NCBI GenBank assembly: GCA_022241605.1
Contig: JAKOMQ010000010.1
Span: forward strand, 1 to 64,000
Direction: 5' to 3'
DNA: 64,000 nucleotides
Origin: Aquimonas sp.
GTDB lineage: Bacteria; Pseudomonadota; Gammaproteobacteria; Xanthomonadales; Xanthomonadaceae
The notes under the pieces are model-generated. The model ran no database searches. It was not told the origin of the DNA and saw nothing but the letters and a program-made list of their open reading frames with translations. The position numbers were made by a program, and so were the translations under genes. Below are positions 1 through 8,252 of the stretch, one piece after another; position 1 is the stretch's first letter; each line of letters begins with the position of its first letter.

Positions 1-1
1 G

Positions 2-274
2 CAGCAGGAGGGCATCGAAACGGCGCACATCGACCCCGGCAAGCCTTGGCAGAATGGCACCGCGGAGAGCTTGAACGGCAAGTTCCGCGACGAGTGCCTG
101 AGCATGGAGTGGTTCCGGAGCCGGGCCGAGGCGCGGGTGATCATCGAGAGCTGGCGCCGCCACTACAACGAAGATCGCCCCCACTCGAGCCTCGGCTACC
201 GGACGCCGAAGCAGTTCAAGGACGAACAGAAGCAGAAGAACGAAGCATCAACCCACCGAGCCGCCCTCAACTAA
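2..274 (+). pseudogene. IS3-family transposase (OrfB integrase core), C-terminal part only
   Basis: The frame is open from the window edge to the TAA at 272-274, about 90 codons. The readable part holds the last third of a retroviral-type integrase core: a PWQNGTAESLNGKFRDECL stretch whose glutamate is the third DDE residue, followed by the YNEDRPHSSLGYRTP block typical of IS3 OrfB proteins. The IS end lies directly downstream. A short reading from the internal TTG at 71 would lack the catalytic glutamate, so it is not a separate gene. Whether the element is intact cannot be judged, because its 5' part lies outside the window. Confidence 0.85.
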
Positions 275-278
275 TCGG

Positions 279-303
279 TGGTCCTGAAAAAGCCGGCAGG
301 TCA
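279..303 (+). repeat. Right terminal inverted repeat of the IS3-family element
   Basis: Five bases after the transposase stop is a sequence that reads TGACCTGCCGGCTTTTTCAG on the reverse strand. Its outer TGA/TCA end and CTGCC start resemble IS3-family (IS407-type) ends. The left end is outside the window, so neither the pairing nor the target duplication can be checked. Confidence 0.5.
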
Positions 304-428
304 CCATTGCAAACGCGGCTGCCCAATGTGCGTATCACGGTGGCTCGTCCGATAGGTGCAGAAATGCCATCCTGGGGGCCCGAGATTCTTCCGAGGATGC
401 ATTCCGTTGCTTCGAACAGATGAATTGA
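303..428 (+). pseudogene. Possible 3' remnant of a gene cut by the IS3 element
   Basis: From the IS border a frame of 41 codons runs to TGA at 426-428 and encodes a Cys-containing tail ending in AFRCFEQMN. A strong intrinsic terminator starts 21 bases after this stop, as expected for a real gene end. I do not recognise the protein. A neighbouring frame is also open to 423, so the choice of frame is tentative. Confidence 0.25.
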
Positions 429-448
429 TTCGTTGAGTCAGATCCGGT

Positions 449-484
449 CACGAACCTCAGCCTCGGCTGGGGTTCGTGCTTTCT
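449..484 (+). terminator. Intrinsic terminator after the IS-flanking gene remnant
   Basis: CACGAACC pairs with GGTTCGTG, and the inner CAGCC pairs with GGCTG around a two-base loop. This makes a stem of about 14 pairs with one T-G step, followed by CTTTCT. It could serve the remnant ending at 428 on the plus strand. In the reverse direction it lies 61 bases beyond the sufE stop at 545. Confidence 0.65.
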
Positions 485-544
485 GAAATGCGGGAGCAAA
501 TGACGGCCATGCTTGGCTATCCGGCCGAGCTTCGCCCGTCTGAC

Positions 545-997
545 CTACCCCGCCAGCGCAGCCGCGCGCTGCCGGATCACTCCCAGCAGCGCCGCCAGCC
601 CATTGCTGCGGGTTAGCGAGAGGTGTTTGGCCAGCCCGATATCGGCGACATAGCTCGGCTCGGTCGCGGCGATTTCGGCGGCGCTGCGGCCGGAGTAAAC
701 GCGCAGGGCGAGGTAGATCAGTCCGGAAACAATCGTCGAGCCGCTGATGGCGTGGAACACCAGCCGGTCGGCGTCGCCCTCGGGGACCACCCACACCATC
801 GACTGACAGGCGGTGAGCCGGTTGGCCTCGCTCTTCCACTCCTCAGGGAACGGCGGCAGTTTCTTGCCGAGGTCGATCAGGTGCGGGCAGCGCTCGGACC
901 AGTCGCCGAAGAAGCCGAACTCCTCGGCGATGGCGGCCTGGGCTTGGACAGCGCTGGGCTCCGGCGGGAAGGGGCTTTCGCGCGTGATGGCGCTCAC
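545..997 (-). CDS. sufE: SufE family cysteine desulfuration protein, copy 1
   Basis: The product is 150 residues. SufE accepts persulfide sulfur from the cysteine desulfurase SufS and passes it to the Fe-S scaffold. The active-site cysteine is Cys64 in LTACQSMVWVV. The protein differs from the second copy (5311-5763) at only about ten positions besides the start. Alignment of the two genes places the start at GTG 997, where copy 2 has ATG. No Shine-Dalgarno sequence precedes this GTG, and the reading can extend to ATG 1036, adding 13 unrelated residues. Unlike copy 2 it is not next to cysS. It looks like a duplicated copy that may be poorly expressed. Confidence 0.85.
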   Translation of the reverse strand: MSAITRESPFPPEPSAVQAQAAIAEEFGFFGDWSERCPHLIDLGKKLPPFPEEWKSEANRLTACQSMVWVVPEGDADRLVFHAISGSTIVSGLIYLALRVYSGRSAAEIAATEPSYVADIGLAKHLSLTRSNGLAALLGVIRQRAAALAG

Positions 998-1084
998 CGG
1001 TCGGAAGGCATCGCGACCCCGCCTGGCGTCGAGCATCAGGCTGACGGCAGGCCCCGCGGGGGCCGCAAGTTCTTGACGCTTGGC

Positions 1085-1100
1085 GGGCCTGATCCTTGCA
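1085..1100 (+). promoter_or_regulatory. Candidate sigma-54 promoter for the chemoreceptor gene
   Basis: GGGCCTGATCCTTGCA has the invariant GG, 10 bases, GC spacing and a full TTGCA -12 box. The -24 box is weaker. It lies about 100 bases before the proposed receptor start at 1201, which argues against a TTG start at 1096 inside the site. Confidence 0.4.
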
Positions 1101-1200
1101 TCCGACGCATGAGGTGCGTGGCGACCCCGCTACCGCGCAGATCCAGGCAAGACATCGGCGCGACCTCGCCAAGTTCCTGCCTCGTCGTGAAGAGGTCGTA

Positions 1201-3873
1201 TTGAGGTGCGTCTTGGCGAACTTCACGCTCAACACCGTTCCGACGATCCGCCTGATCCTTGGCGGGTTTTTTTTTGGGCTTGGCGGCTTCGCGCTGGTGG
1301 AGCTCGACGAGAACTATCGCGCAATGAAGAATGCCGAACGTCTCGGCACCATCGGCCGCGCGCTTGTCGCCTTGGACAAGGGCACCATCGAGATGTCGTT
1401 CGAGCGCAGCCTGACTCAAGTCGGCTTGAGCTTGCCCGACCCGTTCGGCCCGCCGTTCTCGGACCTGCTGCTGCAGCAGCGGCAACGCTCGGACGCTCAG
1501 CTCGACGGCATTGCCCCCCTGCTGGCCACTCTGCCGCCCTCGAAGGTCGAGGCTGCGCAGGCGGCGCTCGTCGCCCACCGGGCGCAGATCTCCGACCTGC
1601 GCATTGCTGCCGATGCCGCGCTTGCCCTGCCGGTCGCGCAGCGCGCGCCGAACGTCGGCACGAGCGTTCCGGAGGGGCTGAAGGCCGAGATCTTGCTGCT
1701 GCGCGAAGTGGGGCAGAAGCTCGCCGCACCGGACGGGTCGATGCCGGTCATGGCCCTGGCGCTCGGTTCGATCGCCGATGCCGGATGGCGCATCCGTGAG
1801 TTCGGCGGCCGTGAGCGCACCTATCTCGCCGTCGCGGCCTTGACCGGAGCGCCCATTTCGGCCGAAGCCTTGGCCGAGGCGCGACGCGACGACGCTCAGG
1901 CCGTACAGGCCAGGCGGCAGCTTGAGCGTGTTCTGGCCATCAATGGCCAGGATCTACCTGAGGCTGCGCGTGACGCAGCAGAGGCAATGCTCGCCACCTA
2001 CTTCGGCGGGTATGCCGAGCTGAAGGCCGCCTTCTTGGCGCAGGCGGATCAGCCGACGCCGGCCTACCCCTTGGGCTTCGACGACTACTTTGCCCAAAGC
2101 AGCGCTGCACTCGATACAGCTGTTGCGCTTACCTATGCCGCCGGTGATGCCTCGATCGCCTTCTGGCAGGCCGGACAGCACAGGGCACGCTTGGGCTTCG
2201 CCATCAGCTTGGTCGGCATCCTGCTGCTTGTTGCTGTTGTGGGCTTCGCTTGGCTGTTCGTCGAGCGCCGGCTGGTGAAGCCCGTTATCCACGCCCAGCG
2301 TTCAGCGGAGCGGATTACGCAGCTCGACCTCGACTCACCGATCCAATCGCGCGGCAACGACGAATTGGGCCGCCTGCTCGCATCCCTCGACCAGATGCGT
2401 CGAGAGCTCAAGGCCCGGATCGGGCACGAGCGTGAGGTAGCAATCGAGAACGCCCGCGTGCGTAATGCACTCGACGCAGCGGCGTCCGGCATGCTGATCG
2501 CCGACGCCGATCGGCGTGTGGTTTACATGAACCCGGCGGTGGCGCGCATGATGCGCGGCGCGCAGCTTGAACTCCGGGCCAAGTTCCCTGGTTTCGATGT
2601 GGAGCAGGTGGTGGGCGGTAGCGTCGACCTCTTCGAGCATTTGCAGGCTGCTGACCTTTCCGGCGAAGCATCTGGAGGCGCAGTTCAGTGCCGGCTGCGT
2701 GTCGGCGACTTTGACTTCGAGCTCATCGAAAGCCCAATCATCGAGAGCGGACAGTGCGTCGGAGCGGCACTCGAATGGCTCGATCGCAGCTCAGAGACGC
2801 GTTTCCGGGATGAGTTGCGCAACGTCGCCCAGAAGGCCGCTGCCGGCATCCTCACCGCGCGCATGAGCGTCGACAGCAGGAGCGAGCGTTTCGTTGAAAC
2901 CGCCCAGATCTTCAATTCCCTCATGGAGATCACCACGCAGGCGATCGACGAGGTGCGGCGCACCATGAGCGCGCTGGCCGAGGGCAATCTTGCGGTGCGT
3001 TCGCAAGCTCGGATGTCGGGCAGCTTCGGGGAACTGAATGCCAACGCCAATGCCGCGGCCGACGCGCTGGCGTTGGCCCTTGGAGAGGTGCAGCGAGCGG
3101 TTAGTGCGATCCATGAAGCCGCCACCGAGATCGCATCCGGCAACATGGACCTGTCCAAGCGCACCGAGCAGGCCGCAGCCAGCATCCAACAGACGGCCGC
3201 CGCCATGGAGCAGATGACGGTGACGATCCGACAGAGCGTCGAGCACGCGCAGCAGGCGAAGCAGATCGCCACCCACGCTGCGGGCGTTGCCAGCGAAGGC
3301 GGACAGACCGTCGATACGGTCGTCCGCATGATGCGCGACATCGAGGACCGCTCGCGCCGTATGGCCGACATCACCACGACCATCGACGGTATTGCTTTCC
3401 AGACCAACATCCTCGCCTTGAATGCCGCGGTCGAGGCCGCGCGCGCCGGTGAGCAGGGGCGAGGATTCGCCGTGGTGGCCTCCGAAGTTCGGGCGCTGGC
3501 ACAGCGCTCGGCGACTGCGGCGAAGGAGATCGCGCAGTTGATCGGCGAGTCGGTGACCAAGATCGCCGAGGGGGCCTCCGTTGCCGAGCATGCGGGCCGC
3601 ACGATGCAGGACATTCTGGGCTCCTCGCGCAGAGTTTCCGACATCATCGGCGAAATCTCGGCTGCCAGCGCCGAGCAGGCCAAGGGCATTGGAGAGGTCA
3701 ACCATGCGGTGACGCAGATGGACCAGTCGACGCAGGCGAACTCGGCGCTGGTCGAGCAGATGGCCGCATCGGCGCAGTCGATGAGCGGCCAGGCCAGCCA
3801 GTTGGCGGAGATCGTGTCGCGCTTCGTGCTTGCGTCTGACGAGCCCACCTCGAATGCGATGGTGCGGGCCTGA
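1201..3873 (+). CDS. Methyl-accepting chemotaxis protein with PAS domain
   Basis: An inner-membrane chemoreceptor of about 890 residues that would control CheA activity. From the N-terminus it has a membrane helix (about 16-35), a long Ala-rich helical periplasmic region, a second helix (about 331-355), a HAMP domain, a PAS-like domain (about 414-530, with a [13 protein letters not shown] core), a second HAMP-like segment and the coiled-coil signalling domain. The hairpin tip reads [20 protein letters not shown] near residue 735. There is no C-terminal CheR/CheB tether. The start chosen is TTG 1201, preceded by AAGAGG. The frame is open back to a TTG at 1096, but those residues look untranslated and overlap a promoter-like site. 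The ligand is unknown. Confidence 0.9.
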   Translation: MRCVLANFTLNTVPTIRLILGGFFFGLGGFALVELDENYRAMKNAERLGTIGRALVALDKGTIEMSFERSLTQVGLSLPDPFGPPFSDLLLQQRQRSDAQLDGIAPLLATLPPSKVEAAQAALVAHRAQISDLRIAADAALALPVAQRAPNVGTSVPEGLKAEILLLREVGQKLAAPDGSMPVMALALGSIADAGWRIREFGGRERTYLAVAALTGAPISAEALAEARRDDAQAVQARRQLERVLAINGQDLPEAARDAAEAMLATYFGGYAELKAAFLAQADQPTPAYPLGFDDYFAQSSAALDTAVALTYAAGDASIAFWQAGQHRARLGFAISLVGILLLVAVVGFAWLFVERRLVKPVIHAQRSAERITQLDLDSPIQSRGNDELGRLLASLDQMRRELKARIGHEREVAIENARVRNALDAAASGMLIADADRRVVYMNPAVARMMRGAQLELRAKFPGFDVEQVVGGSVDLFEHLQAADLSGEASGGAVQCRLRVGDFDFELIESPIIESGQCVGAALEWLDRSSETRFRDELRNVAQKAAAGILTARMSVDSRSERFVETAQIFNSLMEITTQAIDEVRRTMSALAEGNLAVRSQARMSGSFGELNANANAAADALALALGEVQRAVSAIHEAATEIASGNMDLSKRTEQAAASIQQTAAAMEQMTVTIRQSVEHAQQAKQIATHAAGVASEGGQTVDTVVRMMRDIEDRSRRMADITTTIDGIAFQTNILALNAAVEAARAGEQGRGFAVVASEVRALAQRSATAAKEIAQLIGESVTKIAEGASVAEHAGRTMQDILGSSRRVSDIIGEISAASAEQAKGIGEVNHAVTQMDQSTQANSALVEQMAASAQSMSGQASQLAEIVSRFVLASDEPTSNAMVRA

Positions 3874-3907
3874 GCCATCGGACGGAGCGGTTTGCGGCCG
3901 TCACCGC

Positions 3908-4477
3908 TTATGGAGCTTCCCTCGTGGGCGCGGCTGGCCAGGCATGGGCCGGCTGCGGACGCGCGCGCTGCTTGCCCGGTCCTAAACCCGGGCAAGTAGC
4001 GACCTTCACCAGTGGTGGGCGAGCGTGCGAAGCCTGCGATTCCGTGGCGGAGTCCCTCGTCAGTACCCGCAATTCCCGGCTTGCCTGGTGCGGCAGGGCC
4101 GCCCAGATGACGCGAACCCGCTCGGCGAGGCCGATGGGGTCGAAAGGCTTCGTGATCACGTCAACTGCCCCGAGCGCGCGATAGGCGGCAACTTCATGCG
4201 GCGAGGCGTGCCCGGTCACGAACATCACCGGCACATCGGCCAAGCCCGGGTCGGCCCTCAAGTTCGCGAGAGCGCTGGGGCCGTCGACGCCGGCCATCGA
4301 AGCGTCGAGCAGGATCAGGTCGGGCCGGTCGGCGCGCGCGGCGGCCAGTGCCTGTTCGCCATCGGCGGCGAGGCTGACCCGCCATTCCCCAATCGTTTGC
4401 AGCGCCACTTCGAGGATCATCCGCATGTCGGCGTCGTCGTCGGCGCAAAGGATGTGGGTAAGCGGCGGACGAGTCAT
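3908..4477 (-). CDS. Single-domain response regulator with C-terminal tail
   Basis: The protein has 189 residues. A receiver domain covers about 8-128, with acidic residues Asp13/Asp14, phospho-acceptor Asp58 (LILLDASMAG), Thr88 (MFVTGH) and Lys110 (ITKPFDP). The remaining 60 residues are Pro/Arg-rich without a recognisable output domain. The gene converges on the chemoreceptor with 34 bases between them, so a role in that receptor's signalling is plausible. ATG 4477 is chosen because the receiver begins there. The frame stays open upstream into a different broken frame and the repeat array, which I treat as non-native. Confidence 0.8.
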   Translation of the reverse strand: MTRPPLTHILCADDDADMRMILEVALQTIGEWRVSLAADGEQALAAARADRPDLILLDASMAGVDGPSALANLRADPGLADVPVMFVTGHASPHEVAAYRALGAVDVITKPFDPIGLAERVRVIWAALPHQASRELRVLTRDSATESQASHARPPLVKVATCPGLGPGKQRARPQPAHAWPAAPTREAP

Positions 4478-4529
4478 GAGCGATCCAAGGGATGCAGATG
4501 CAGGTCCTGAGCGTAGGCCCTGCGGCGCC

Positions 4530-4765
4530 GCGTTGGGCGAAGCCACTTCGGGCAGCAGCGGCGAGGCCCCGGCCACCCGCGCGCGCTCGAAGTCCAGCTC
4601 GCGCAGGCCCTGCTGCAGGTGGTTGTGGACCAGCAGCCAGCCGATCCGGTCTTCCAAGCCCCAGGGCCTGGAAGACCATGGCCTCCAACTGCTCCGTCCA
4701 TCCGCACCAGAGCCCAGCCAGCGCCTCGCGCCGATCGATACCGGGGCGGGCATGGATACAACACG
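4530..4765 (-). pseudogene. Frameshifted remnant of an unidentified protein
   Basis: On the minus strand a protein-like stretch (REALAGLWCGWTEQLEAMVF) continues after a one-base slip at a GGGG run near 4660-4670 as LEDRIGWLLVHNHLQQGLRE and onward to PNAAPQG. The two halves fall in different frames but read as one amphipathic helical protein end. The N-terminal side dissolves into the repeat array, whose units carry a diverged copy of its IDRREAL start. I do not recognise the family. A sequencing indel in the G run would give the same picture. Confidence 0.3.
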
Positions 4766-5290
4766 GTGCGCCAAGGCACACCCTATGAAGAGCCGATGCG
4801 GTGCGATCCCATAGGGTGCGCCTCGGCGCACCGGCGTCCCCCCTGTCGATGTTGTCGAGGGCGTCGCGCTGATCGATTCCAGGGCGGGGATGGAGGCATC
4901 ACGGTGCGCCAAGGCACGCCCATGAAGAGCCGATGCGGTGCGATCCCATAGGGTGCGCCTCGGCGCACCGGCGTCCCCTCCAGGCCTGCCCCTGTCGATG
5001 TTGCCGAGGGCGTCGCGCTGATCGATTCCGGGGCGGAGATGGAGGCATCACGGTGCGCCAAGGCACGCCCATGAAGAGCCGATGCGGTGCGATCCCATAG
5101 GGTGCGCCTCGGCGCACCGGCGTCCCCTCCAGGCTTGTCGCTGTCGATGTTGTCGAGGGCGTCGCGCTGATCGATTCCAGGGCGGGGATGGATGCATCAC
5201 GGTGTGCCAAGGCACGCCCATGAAGAGCCGATGCAGTTCGAGCTCATTGGGTGTGCCTTGGCGCACCGGCCGGCGTTCAACGCTTGCCGC
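4742..5290. repeat. Tandem array of four REP/BIME-like palindromic units
   Basis: Four units begin near 4742, 4880, 5029 and 5178. The first is 138 bases, the middle two 149, and the last is truncated and diverged. Each holds two palindromes in opposite orientation. One is GGTGCGCC-AAG-GCAC and the other GGTGCGC-CTCG-GCGCACC, separated by about 35 bases containing GAAGAGCCGATGCGGTGCGA. Between pairs is a spacer ending in GTCGCGCTGATCGATTC. This is the organisation of bacterial interspersed mosaic elements. It fills the space between the response regulator and sufE copy 2. No RAYT transposase is visible in the window. Confidence 0.8.
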
Positions 5291-5310
5291 GATTGATATC
5301 CCTGTGAAGC

Positions 5311-5763
5311 CTAACCCGCCAGGGCAGCCGCCCGCTGCCGAATCACCCCCAACAGCGCCGCCAGCCCATTGCTGCGGGTTGGCGAGAGGTGTTTGGCCAA
5401 CCCGATGTCGGCGACATAGCTCGGCTCGGTGGCTGCAATTTCGGCGGCGCTGCGGCCGGAGTAGACGCGCAGGGCGAGGTAGATCAGTCCGGAAACAATC
5501 GTCGAGTCGCTGATGGCGTGGAACACCAGCCGGTCGGCGTCGCCCTCGGGCACCACCCACACCATCGACTGACAGGCGGTGAGCCGGTTGGCCTCGCTCT
5601 TCCACTCCTCAGGGAACGGCGGCAGCTTCTTGCCGAGGTCGATCAGGTACTGGTAGCGCTCGGACCAGTCGCCGAAGAAGCCGAACTCCTCGGCGATCTC
5701 GGCCTGGGCTTGGGCAGCGCTGGGCTCCAGCGGGAAGGGGCTGTCGCGAGTGATGTCGCTCAT
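5311..5763 (-). CDS. sufE: SufE family cysteine desulfuration protein, copy 2
   Basis: A 150-residue sulfur acceptor for a SufS/CsdA-type desulfurase, with catalytic Cys64 in LTACQSMVW. ATG 5763 has the strong site AAGGAGG seven bases upstream and lies ten bases after the cysS stop, so the two genes are almost surely co-transcribed. The product is about 93 percent identical to copy 1 at 545-997 over its full length, and the similarity stops right at the ends of the gene. The better translation signal and conserved-looking context suggest this is the parental copy. No sufS or sufBCD is in the window. Confidence 0.92.
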   Translation of the reverse strand: MSDITRDSPFPLEPSAAQAQAEIAEEFGFFGDWSERYQYLIDLGKKLPPFPEEWKSEANRLTACQSMVWVVPEGDADRLVFHAISDSTIVSGLIYLALRVYSGRSAAEIAATEPSYVADIGLAKHLSPTRSNGLAALLGVIRQRAAALAG

Positions 5764-5773
5764 TGGATCCTCC

Positions 5774-7144
5774 TTATCCGGCCCGCTTCCAGCGGCAGCC
5801 CTGCGGGGTGTCCTCCAGCGCGATGCCTTCATCCGCGAGCTGCTTGCGGATGGCATCTGCGCGGGCGAAGTCGCGGGCGGCCTTGGCGGCCACGCGTTCT
5901 TCCACCAGCGCCTGGATGCGGGCATCGTCGTCGGCGCTGACGCCGCGCGCGAACCAGGCTTCGGGCGCCTGCTGCAGAAGCCCGAGCGCGCGGCCTGCGG
6001 CCAGCAGCTGGGCCTTCAGCGCGGCGCGCGTCGCGCCTTCGGCCTTGCGTGCATCGCCGGCAATCTGCTGCAGGGCAGCCAGCGCCAGCGGGGTGTTGAG
6101 GTCATCGGCCAGAGCCTGCTCGACCGCCTCCGGAATGGCTACCTCGCTGGCTTCGACTTCGCCCAGATCGCGCAGGGTACCGTAGAGGCGGTCCAGGGTG
6201 CGCACGCTCTGCTCGATCAGACCTTCCGACCAGTCCAGCGGCTGCCGGTAGTGGGCCGACATCAGCGCCAGCCGCAGGGCCTCGGGCGGGTGCTCATGGA
6301 TCAGGTCGTGCACGCGGCGGATGTTGCCGACCGACTTCGACATCTTGCTGCCGTCGAAGGTCAGCATGCCGTTGTGCAGCCAGTAGCGGGCGAAGGTCTT
6401 GCCGCCGTGCGCGCAGACGCTCTGCGCGATCTCGTTCTCGTGGTGCGGGAACTGCAGGTCGACGCCGCCGGCGTGGATGTCGATGGTCTCGCCCAGATGC
6501 GCCTCGCACATGGCCGAACATTCGATATGCCAGCCCGGGCGGCCGCGGCCCCAGGGGCTGCTCCAGCCGGGCAGCTCGGGTGTCGACGGCTTCCAAAGCA
6601 CGAAGTCGCCGGGCGCGCGCTTGTAGGGCGCCACCTCCACGCGGGCGCCGGCCAGCATCTCGTCGGTGCTGCGCCGCGAGAGCTCGCCGTACTTGGCGTA
6701 GCTGTCTACCGCGAACAGCGCGTGGCCCTCGGCGGCGTAGGCATGGCCCTGGGCGATCAGGGCCTCGATCATGCGGATCATCTGCGGGATGTGCGCAGTC
6801 GCTGCCGGCTCGATGTCGGGCGGCGCCACGCCCAGCGCGGCCATGTCCTCGCGGTAGGCCCGGGCAAAGCGGTCGGTGATTTCGCTGATCGGCACGCCCT
6901 GCTCGCCGGCGGCGGCGTTGATCTTGTCGTCGACGTCGGTGATGTTGCGGGCGTAGACCACGTGCGCGAAGTGCCGGCGCAGCAGGTCGGCCAGCAGGCC
7001 GAACACCACCGGTCCGCGCGCGTTGCCGATATGGACATAGTTGTAGACAGTCGGCCCGCAAACATAGAAGGTGACCCGATTCGGGTCCAGCGGGCGGAAG
7101 GGCTCGAGCGCGCGGTTCAGGCTGTTGTAGAGACGGATTTCCAT
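5774..7144 (-). CDS. cysS: Cysteine--tRNA ligase
   Basis: A 456-residue cytosolic class I aminoacyl-tRNA synthetase that charges tRNA-Cys. The zinc ligand Cys29 is in FYVCGPTVY, the nucleotide-binding HIGN follows at residue 38, the second zinc cysteine is in GWHIECSAM, and KMSKSVGN is the second signature. The C-terminal anticodon-binding helical domain is complete. Length and order are normal for the family. It is transcribed first in a pair with sufE, linking cysteine use in translation and in sulfur transfer. Confidence 0.97.
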   Translation of the reverse strand: MEIRLYNSLNRALEPFRPLDPNRVTFYVCGPTVYNYVHIGNARGPVVFGLLADLLRRHFAHVVYARNITDVDDKINAAAGEQGVPISEITDRFARAYREDMAALGVAPPDIEPAATAHIPQMIRMIEALIAQGHAYAAEGHALFAVDSYAKYGELSRRSTDEMLAGARVEVAPYKRAPGDFVLWKPSTPELPGWSSPWGRGRPGWHIECSAMCEAHLGETIDIHAGGVDLQFPHHENEIAQSVCAHGGKTFARYWLHNGMLTFDGSKMSKSVGNIRRVHDLIHEHPPEALRLALMSAHYRQPLDWSEGLIEQSVRTLDRLYGTLRDLGEVEASEVAIPEAVEQALADDLNTPLALAALQQIAGDARKAEGATRAALKAQLLAAGRALGLLQQAPEAWFARGVSADDDARIQALVEERVAAKAARDFARADAIRKQLADEGIALEDTPQGCRWKRAG

Positions 7145-7417
7145 AGGCGCGGAAGTGTACCGGCCGCGGCCGCATGGGGCGTGCGATTACCGCGGGAGCG
7201 CTGAGCCGACATAAGTGAAACCAGTCGATTAACGAATTTCTACAGCGCGGATTCAGCGCCAGCCTGTTTGAATCGCGCTGGTGCCGCGCTGTTGGAGCCC
7301 GGCCCGGCGACACGACTGCAACAGCCTTGGGCCCTTTGATGTTGACTGGTCTGCCTTGCCCAGACCGTCTGCACCTGCAGCTCGCGCCCGCCCCGCACCG
7401 CCGATCAGGAGCCCCCG

Positions 7418-7963
7418 ATGCCGTTTCGTCTGGCTTGCAGCACTGCCGCTTCCTCCCTTGCCGTGATGGCGCTGGCGCTGCCAGCGTCTGCGGTGCTGGC
7501 CCAGGGCAATCCCGACAACGTCCGCTACACCTACGCCACCGTGCTCAGCGCCAGCCCCGCGTTTGAGACTGTGCGCTACAGCGAACCCCGCGAAGAGTGC
7601 GAGGACCAGCGCGTGATCTATCGCGAGCGTGATGAAGGCACGGCCGGGGCCATTGTCGGGGCGATCGTCGGTGGCGTGGTCGGCAACCAGGTGGGTGGCG
7701 GCAGCGGCAGACGCGCGGCGACCGTGGCCGGCGCCGTCGCTGGCGGCACCATTGGCCGCAACGTCGATCGCAACAACAGCCCGCAGCGCCAGTACGAGGG
7801 CAGCGAACGCCGGTGCCGCGTGGTGGAGGTGGTGCGCGAGGAGCGTCGCCAGGCCGGTTTTGACGTGGAATACCGGCTGTATGACGAGGTCTTCCACGCG
7901 CGACTGCCGTACGACCCCGGCAACAACCTGCGCGTGCGGGTCAGCGTGTCCCCGGTCGAGTAG
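7418..7963 (+). CDS. Glycine-zipper 2TM-domain envelope protein
   Basis: The product is 181 residues. A Sec signal peptide spans about 1-28 with cleavage near AVLAQG. A glycine zipper with GxxxG repeats (GAIVGAIVGGVVGNQVGGG) runs from about 74 to 110, and a C-terminal domain carries a Cys pair pattern (CEDQR and RRCRVVEVV). This is the architecture of the 17-kDa surface antigen/SlyB group, which inserts in or under the outer membrane. It is transcribed away from cysS. The precise function is unknown. Confidence 0.8.
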   Translation: MPFRLACSTAASSLAVMALALPASAVLAQGNPDNVRYTYATVLSASPAFETVRYSEPREECEDQRVIYRERDEGTAGAIVGAIVGGVVGNQVGGGSGRRAATVAGAVAGGTIGRNVDRNNSPQRQYEGSERRCRVVEVVREERRQAGFDVEYRLYDEVFHARLPYDPGNNLRVRVSVSPVE

Positions 7964-8047
7964 GCGGGCGCGGCGTTCGGATAAGTCGGAAGTCTCATTC
8001 CTGACCAGCTTGCTGGCCCGCTGACCCTGTGCCATTCTCCGCCGACT

Positions 8048-8149
8048 ATGCTCCTCAAGCTCGCCGACGCCGACACCCTGACCAGCGCCTGGATGGCCGC
8101 CGGCATGACCTCGCGCGCGCGCCGACCGGTAGCCCACATCGCTGGGTGA
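8048..8149 (+). CDS. Possible arginine leader peptide
   Basis: A 33-codon reading frame starts at ATG 8048 and carries the run Ser-Arg-Ala-Arg-Arg ten codons before its TGA. It is followed by a short palindrome (GCGTAG-TG-CTACGC) and a terminator hairpin, then argF'. That order suits translation-coupled attenuation of an arginine operon. There is no clear Shine-Dalgarno sequence, so the frame may not be translated. Confidence 0.25.
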   Translation: MLLKLADADTLTSAWMAAGMTSRARRPVAHIAG

Positions 8150-8179
8150 TCCGCGCGTAGTGCTACGCAGCTGTTTCGG

Positions 8180-8210
8180 AAAGCCCGGCCCATGCGCCGG
8201 GCTTTTGCGT
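8180..8210 (+). terminator. Intrinsic terminator or attenuator before argF'
   Basis: AAAGCCCGGC and GCCGGGCTTT form a perfect ten-pair stem around CCATGC, followed by T-rich sequence. Only 42 bases separate it from the argF' start, leaving little room for a promoter. It either ends the glycine-zipper transcript or acts as an attenuator. Confidence 0.7.
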
Positions 8211-8252
8211 TTTCCGGCCCCCTTTCGCGACACCACTGACGAGAATCGACGG

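Noticed and set aside
1096..1200. N-terminal extension of the chemoreceptor from TTG 1096
   Set aside because: The 35 added residues are not receptor-like, the TTG lies inside a sigma-54-like site, and TTG 1201 has a better ribosome site.
4742..5290. Possible CRISPR array or protein-coding repeats
   Set aside because: The parts between the palindromes are themselves repeated, not unique, and the frame changes from unit to unit.
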